Part shown: piece after piece, positions 59,876 through 64,000 of the stretch
Layout: each line of letters begins with the position of its first letter
How positions within the stretch are numbered: the first letter of the stretch is position 1
DNA from: Acidobacteriota bacterium
GTDB taxonomy: Bacteria; Acidobacteriota; Vicinamibacteria; Vicinamibacterales; UBA2999
Assembly: GCA_947482665.1 (NCBI GenBank)
Contig: CANKJK010000001.1
Span: 1-64,000, forward strand
Direction of reading: 5' to 3'
DNA: 64,000 nucleotides
Notes under the pieces: generated by a model
What the model saw: only the letters and a program-made list of their open reading frames with translations
What the model was told of the DNA's origin: nothing
Databases searched by the model: none
Made by a program: the position numbers and the translations under genes

Positions 59876-60280
59876 ATGGCAGCAGAACTGGAGACCGGGG
59901 ACGTCAGGCTCGACGTGTGGCTCGACGTGGCGTGTCTCTTCAAGACCCGCTCCGAGGCGAAACGCGGCTGCGAGGGCGGCAAGGTGGAGCTGAATGGAGA
60001 GCGGGCCAAGCCGCATCGGGCGGTGCGCGCCGGGGATGAGATCCGGGTCACGCGCCCGCTGGGCCGGCGGCAAATCGTCCGCGTGGTCTCCGTGGCGGCG
60101 TCGCACATGAAGAAAGCCGACGCACGGGCCCTCTATGAGGACCTCTCGCCGGCGCCGACACCCGAGGAAGTGGAGATGCGCCGGATGGACCGGCTCTACA
60201 GGGCGGCCGCCGCGGCGGCCGGAACCGACCGCCGCAAGCGGCGCGAACAGCGCTCCCGAAAGGAGCGCGGGGGAATCTGA
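59876..60280 (+). CDS. hslR: S4-domain RNA-binding protein (Hsp15-like)
   Basis: The 134-aa protein opens with an S4 domain (VRLDVWLDVACLFKTRSEAKRGCEGGKVELNGERAKPHRAVRAGDEIRV) and has a basic C-terminal tail (RRKRREQRSRKERGG). E. coli Hsp15 binds stalled 50S subunits carrying nascent chains. The length and tail fit that family, although small S4 proteins are functionally diverse. GC-rich hairpins lie at the 3' end (GCGCTCC/GGAGCGC at 60250-60268 and GCCGGGCG/CGCCCGGC at 60281-60298) before the convergent parvulin gene. Confidence 0.8.
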   Translation: MAAELETGDVRLDVWLDVACLFKTRSEAKRGCEGGKVELNGERAKPHRAVRAGDEIRVTRPLGRRQIVRVVSVAASHMKKADARALYEDLSPAPTPEEVEMRRMDRLYRAAAAAAGTDRRKRREQRSRKERGGI

Positions 60281-60304
60281 GCCGGGCGGGCGCCCGGCCC
60301 GGCC

Positions 60305-61312
60305 TTACATCTTGACGTCGACCCCGCCCTTGCTCCGCAGGGACTTCACGAAGGCCAGCGTCAGATCCTGCCGCTTCTGGTTCTTCAGGAAGGCCTCGAG
60401 CTGTGGCTTGACCTGATCCAGCGTCATCACGGCCTCCGGCTGCTTCTCCGTCAGCTTGATGATGTGGATGCCGAAGGGCGTCTCCACGAGGTCGCTGATG
60501 TCGCCGGGCTTCTGCAGGCCGAATGCGGCGCGCTCGAACTCACCGACCATCTGGCCCTTGCCGAAGAGGCCGAGGTCCCCGCCGACCTTGGCGTTGCCTT
60601 CATCGGCCGAGTTCTTCTTCGCCAGTTCCGCGAAATCGGCGCCGCCCTTGAGCTGCTTCAGGATCGCGGTGGCCTTGGCCTTCGCGGCATCCTTCGTCTT
60701 GGCGTCCGCGTCGGCCTTCACGGCGATCAGAATGTGGCTGGCGCGCACCTGCTCGGGCTTCTTGAACTGGTCGGGGTTCTTCTCGTAGAACTCCTTCAGG
60801 TCCTTCTCTTCCACCTTGACCTTGGTCTCGACCTCGGTCTCCATCATCTTGGCCAGCTGCATCTCCTCGCGCGTCTGCGAGCGGAGCTGGTCCAGCGTCA
60901 TGTGCTGCGCCTCGAGCGCCTTGGTGAAGGCATCCGGAGAGCCGAAGTGGCCCTTGAGCTCATTGAGCCGGGCGTCGAGTTCGCTGTCGGGAACCTCGAT
61001 CTTCCGCTTCTTGGCTTCCTGCGAGAGGAGCTTGTAGCCAATCATCTGGTCGAGCACATCGCGGTAGACGCCGTCGCGCTTCTCGGCCGGCACCTCGCCA
61101 CCCGCGCTCTGCTCCAGGCCGTGCAGGGCTGTTTCAAAGTCAGCCTTGGTCACCTTCTCGCCATTGACGACGGCGAGTTCTTCCGGCAACACGGCAGGAA
61201 CGGGCTTCGGGGGTGCTGGCTTCGCGTCAGCCGCAGGGGCCTCCGTCTTCGCCGCCTTCTTGCAGGCCGAGATGGCCACCAGACACATGAACAGCACGAA
61301 CACTCGCTTCAC
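60305..61312 (-). CDS. parvulin-type peptidylprolyl isomerase lipoprotein (PrsA/SurA-like)
   Basis: The 335-aa protein has a lipoprotein signal (VFVLFMCLVAISACKK, lipobox ISAC) and a Pro/Ala linker. A SurA_N-like helical chaperone domain follows (VNGEKVTKADFETAL). The parvulin domain runs from RASHILIAVKADADAKTKDAAKAKATAILKQL through GGDLGLFGKGQMVGEFERAAFGLQ to GIHIIKL. It likely folds exported proteins, including the many outer-membrane barrels encoded here. The GTG at 61312 has AAGGGAG upstream and gives the complete signal. It lies on the opposite strand to tRNA-Phe. Confidence 0.92.
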   Translation of the reverse strand: MKRVFVLFMCLVAISACKKAAKTEAPAADAKPAPPKPVPAVLPEELAVVNGEKVTKADFETALHGLEQSAGGEVPAEKRDGVYRDVLDQMIGYKLLSQEAKKRKIEVPDSELDARLNELKGHFGSPDAFTKALEAQHMTLDQLRSQTREEMQLAKMMETEVETKVKVEEKDLKEFYEKNPDQFKKPEQVRASHILIAVKADADAKTKDAAKAKATAILKQLKGGADFAELAKKNSADEGNAKVGGDLGLFGKGQMVGEFERAAFGLQKPGDISDLVETPFGIHIIKLTEKQPEAVMTLDQVKPQLEAFLKNQKRQDLTLAFVKSLRSKGGVDVKM

Positions 61313-61429
61313 ACGCAACTCCCTTGTTGGACCGGGTGAGAGACAGGATTGAGCCCAGAGCAGACCGCGGTGGGGTCCCGTCAGTCTATGCGGCGCGTCA
61401 GGGGCGGTCAATCTGACAGCCGGGTGCGG

Positions 61430-61435
61430 TATACT
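61430..61435 (+). promoter_or_regulatory. candidate -10 (TATACT) upstream of tRNA-Phe
   Basis: TATACT stands about 80 bp before the tRNA 5' end, the best -10-like hexamer in the gap. GTCAAT at 61407-61412, 17 bp upstream, is a poor -35. A leader of about 75 nt would then be processed off. Confidence 0.35.
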
Positions 61436-61515
61436 CGTTCTTCGTGCCCGGGCGTCTTGTGGACGTCAGGGGCGCGACCGTCAGGAGACCCCCTCCGGCG
61501 GGCGGTTTCCGGTTC

Positions 61516-61591
61516 GGCCAGGTAGCTCAGTCGGTAGAGCACGCGATTGAAAATCGCGGTGTCGGCGGTTCAATTCCGTCCCTGGCCACCA
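61516..61591 (+). tRNA. tRNA-Phe (anticodon GAA)
   Basis: The 76-nt cloverleaf has acceptor GGCCAGG/CCTGGCC, discriminator A, encoded CCA, D-arm GCTCAGTCGGTAGAGC, anticodon stem CGCGA/TCGCG with loop TTGAAAA, and T-loop GGTTCAATTCC. It lies between a parvulin gene and a TonB receptor gene, both on the other strand. Confidence 0.95.
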
Positions 61592-61618
61592 CTTTCCCCA
61601 ACAGCCCGGTCTTCTCGA

Positions 61619-63919
61619 TCAGAACTCCACGCGGAGCTGTGCGCCCAGCGTGCGCGGCGGCGCAAGTCCTGTCCCGGAGAACAGTCCGGCGAAGTTGATC
61701 ACATTCAGTTGATTGGAGACGTTGCGGACGTCCCCCTGGAGACTCACGCGGCTCAGGTCCGTCGCGCGGAGCGTGATGCCGGCCGAGACGTCCAGCGTCC
61801 AGGACGGCCGCACGCGTCCGGTGGCGAGGTTGACCCGCCGGACGATGCGCTCACCGTAACGCGCCACAGCGGTGTCGGGTTCGGCATCCCACTCCACCGG
61901 AAGGCCGCTGTTGAGGCTGACGGATCCTCCCGCCCAGGCCTTCCTGCCGAACGTGGCATGGGTGCGTGCCCGCAACGTGTGCCGCTGATCCTGGGTCAGC
62001 GGGAAGCTGCCGTCGGCCAGTTCGGAGAGGTCGCGTTGGTCCAGGAAGAGCCCGCCGGTGACCGGGCCTTCGCCCGTACCGGACATCAACGTATAACCCA
62101 CGTTGGTGGAGAGGCGTCTCCAGCGTGGCGCGTCGAGCGTCAGCTCAAGGCCGCGGACGCGGGCCTGCCGGAAGGTGATCGGGATGCTGATGCCGGTGTT
62201 CAGCAGCACGTCGTCGTCCGCGAAGTGGTCCATCCGCCGGTTGAAGACCGTGCCTTCGATTCGCCACTGACCGCGGATGGTCATGGCCAGACCCGATTCC
62301 AGGAAATGCCCGCGCGAGGGCCGGACGGGGATGCGCAGGACCGAGTCTGACAGCACACTCACCTGCGCCGAGGAGGCCAGTAGCAGGTTCTCGAACGCAG
62401 GCGTCTGGAAGGCGCGGTCGTAGGCGGCCCGCAGCACCACACCTCGTTGCGGCCATGACCATGCCGCGCTCACCCGGGGACTGAGCGCGTGCTCGGCGAC
62501 GACGAGGCGGTAGGTGTCCCAGCGGACTCCGGCACGAAGCGTCAGGTGATCGCTCCGGATCTGGTCCTGCACGAACAGCGCACTCTCTCGGCCAGACTGG
62601 CGGTCCTCGAACGCAAAGGTGTCCGGCGTGCCTGTCGGCACGGTCGAGACGTCCGTGATGCGATAGGCGAGTTGTTCGCGCACGCGGGACAGGCTCAGGT
62701 CGCCACCTGCCTTCCATTCGTGCGCGCCACGTTGCCCGGTGAGGGTCGCCTTGATGTATCCCTCACGCAGGCCGCGGTCCTGGGTGAGGGACACAGGCGT
62801 CGCGCGCGGGTTGGAGTCGAGGCCCGCAGATAGCGATCGCTGCATGGCGCGCACATCAAAGAGGAGCGGCGCGGCAAACACACGCCGGTAGGAGGCCTGC
62901 GCCATCGTCTCGTCGTTCACGCGGCTCTGCCGCTGCCCAGCGGCCTCCTGCGCCGGTTCGTTCGGGACGAGGAAGCCCGCGCGGCCGTAACGCACGATGA
63001 CACCGACGCGGTCCGCTGCCGTGACGTCGCCTTCGGCGTGCACGCTGAGGCGCGCCGTTGACCCGCGGTTGGTGAGGTTGTCTTCGACCGGAGGATCCAG
63101 ATAGCGGTCGGTCCTGGTGCCGTTCGCGGTGGCGGCGATCATGCCCCGCGCCCACGCATAGGTGGCGCCGCCGGCAAGCTCGCCCGTCGCGAAACTCCCC
63201 GCTGCGCCTTCGAACGAGCCGTGGAGCCCACGTGTTGCCGGGCCGGATGTCTCCACTTCAATCACGCCGCCGAGCTTGCGCCCGTATTCGGCGGGGTACC
63301 CGCCGGTCAGGATCGTGACGGCGTGCAGGTCGCTCAGGTCCATCGAGGGCGCGAAGGCCGGCGAGCGGTTGTCCGTGAGTGGGAGCCCATCGACCACAAA
63401 CTGCGTCTGCACCTCGGAGCCGCGCGGATGCAGCGTGCCGTTGGACTCCTGCAGCCAGCCCGGCTCGCCGGAGACCAGATCGGGCAGGGTGCGCCCAGGA
63501 AGCGAGAAAGCCCGTGCGCCGAGACGGTCCGCGCCGATCCGTCGCTGGCTGCCGGTCTGACGGGGCGCTGCGAGTGTGGATGACGCCTCCACGAGGACTT
63601 GCGCCTGTATCGGGGCCGCACCCAGCACCAGTCGGAAGTCGGTCGGCAGTGCGGAGCGCACCTCAGCCATGCCTGTGACCGCGAGTCCCACGGCGGAGCT
63701 GGCGCTGATGCGGTAGGTGCCGAAGGGGAGCCGGGGGGCCACGGCACGCCCGCGGGCATCGGTGTGCAGGTGCTCGTGGACCTCGGCGCCGTCACTCGAC
63801 ACGTCCACCGCGGTCTGTACAGGCGCGCCCGCCGAGTCCGTGACGAGGATCCGCAGGTCGCCGGAGAGGGCAGGCGCGAACTGGAGCAGCATCAACGCGA
63901 TCGAGAAGAACGGCGTCAT
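61619..63919 (-). CDS. TonB-dependent receptor with N-terminal carboxypeptidase-regulatory-like domain
   Basis: The 766-aa protein has a signal peptide (FFSIALMLLQFAPALSG) and a short CarboxypepD_reg/SpaA-like beta domain (DLRILVTDSAGAPVQTAVDVS, GRAVAPRLPFGTYRISAS). The plug follows (PGRTLPDLVSGEPGWLQES, TQFVVDGLPLTDNRS, LTGGYPAEYGRKLGGVIEVET) and the barrel ends LGAQLRVEF. It is shorter than the Oar-like protein at 34875-38129. The ATG at 63919 starts the signal. On the minus strand TATCCT (63929-63934) lies 9 bp before it, another possible leaderless arrangement. Ligand unknown. Confidence 0.87.
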   Translation of the reverse strand: MTPFFSIALMLLQFAPALSGDLRILVTDSAGAPVQTAVDVSSDGAEVHEHLHTDARGRAVAPRLPFGTYRISASSAVGLAVTGMAEVRSALPTDFRLVLGAAPIQAQVLVEASSTLAAPRQTGSQRRIGADRLGARAFSLPGRTLPDLVSGEPGWLQESNGTLHPRGSEVQTQFVVDGLPLTDNRSPAFAPSMDLSDLHAVTILTGGYPAEYGRKLGGVIEVETSGPATRGLHGSFEGAAGSFATGELAGGATYAWARGMIAATANGTRTDRYLDPPVEDNLTNRGSTARLSVHAEGDVTAADRVGVIVRYGRAGFLVPNEPAQEAAGQRQSRVNDETMAQASYRRVFAAPLLFDVRAMQRSLSAGLDSNPRATPVSLTQDRGLREGYIKATLTGQRGAHEWKAGGDLSLSRVREQLAYRITDVSTVPTGTPDTFAFEDRQSGRESALFVQDQIRSDHLTLRAGVRWDTYRLVVAEHALSPRVSAAWSWPQRGVVLRAAYDRAFQTPAFENLLLASSAQVSVLSDSVLRIPVRPSRGHFLESGLAMTIRGQWRIEGTVFNRRMDHFADDDVLLNTGISIPITFRQARVRGLELTLDAPRWRRLSTNVGYTLMSGTGEGPVTGGLFLDQRDLSELADGSFPLTQDQRHTLRARTHATFGRKAWAGGSVSLNSGLPVEWDAEPDTAVARYGERIVRRVNLATGRVRPSWTLDVSAGITLRATDLSRVSLQGDVRNVSNQLNVINFAGLFSGTGLAPPRTLGAQLRVEF

Positions 63920-64000
63920 TGCCCCCGCAGGATAGCGCACGGGCCAGATTTGACCGAGACACGGCGACCCCCTATTCTCCACAGGAGTCGCAGAGTCCAG

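Noticed and set aside
61444-61698. 84-aa plus-strand open frame across tRNA-Phe
   Set aside because: It reads through the tRNA cloverleaf and into the antisense of the TonB receptor gene; the peptide is the usual product of translating a tRNA.
1-64000. CRISPR arrays, prophage, transposons or defence islands
   Set aside because: No spaced direct repeats, integrases, transposases or capsid-type genes were found; the WYL regulator and YgjP-type peptidase have no defence neighbours.

Overview
The window is GC-rich, densely packed bacterial chromosome. No phage, IS element, CRISPR array or plasmid gene was seen. The gene mix points to Acidobacteriota, probably class Vicinamibacteria: three secreted DUF5916/CBM9-like barrel proteins, an Oar-like and a second carboxypeptidase-regulatory-domain TonB receptor, small secreted c-type cytochromes, a diheme cytochrome fused to DUF1080, and a PQQ-type propeller. 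This placement rests on gene content only; no phylogeny was run.

Layout. 1-8707 (+) is a tight, mostly overlapping housekeeping run: galE end, glycosyltransferase, MsbA-like ABC exporter, yicC, gmk, coaBC, family 4 uracil-DNA glycosylase, priA. 8661-10069 (-) holds a site-2 protease and HU behind a near-consensus promoter. 10134-12236 (+) holds der, a MerR regulator and tRNA-Pro(GGG). 12340-25793 alternates envelope proteins (two DUF5916 proteins, a TonB receptor, a NosL-like protein, a PAP2 lipid enzyme, DUF3810) with an SRAP protein and several unknowns. 25780-34798 holds a methyltransferase, Sua5, cytochromes c, a 3-hydroxyisobutyrate-dehydrogenase-type enzyme, a YgjP-type peptidase, moaA, surE, tRNA-Pro(CGG), a sulfite-oxidase-like enzyme and a PQQ-like propeller. 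34875-40570 (-) encodes an Oar-like TonB receptor and an OmpR-type two-component pair. 40613-48676 is the amino-acid and sulfur region: ilvB, a fused E1 dehydrogenase, a TSUP permease and cysDN. 48704-63919 holds a copper-type P-type ATPase, a VOC protein, the third DUF5916 protein, truA, cytochrome-DUF1080, UPF0182, a WYL regulator, an S4 protein, a parvulin lipoprotein, tRNA-Phe and a TonB receptor.

The most interesting signal is regulatory. Two divergent leader peptides, 26 aa with six Cys and 25 aa with seven Cys, start 89 bp apart in the TSUP-cysD intergenic region. Each is followed by a hairpin with a U-tract just before the structural gene. This looks like a bidirectional cysteine-sensing transcription attenuator controlling sulfate activation and a sulfur-anion permease. 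Nearby, ilvB has a textbook isoleucine attenuator: a promoter, a 47-aa leader with six clustered Ile codons, an 11-bp antiterminator and an 11-bp terminator. Several other genes have a -10 hexamer only 7-10 nt before the start codon, suggesting that leaderless transcripts are common here.
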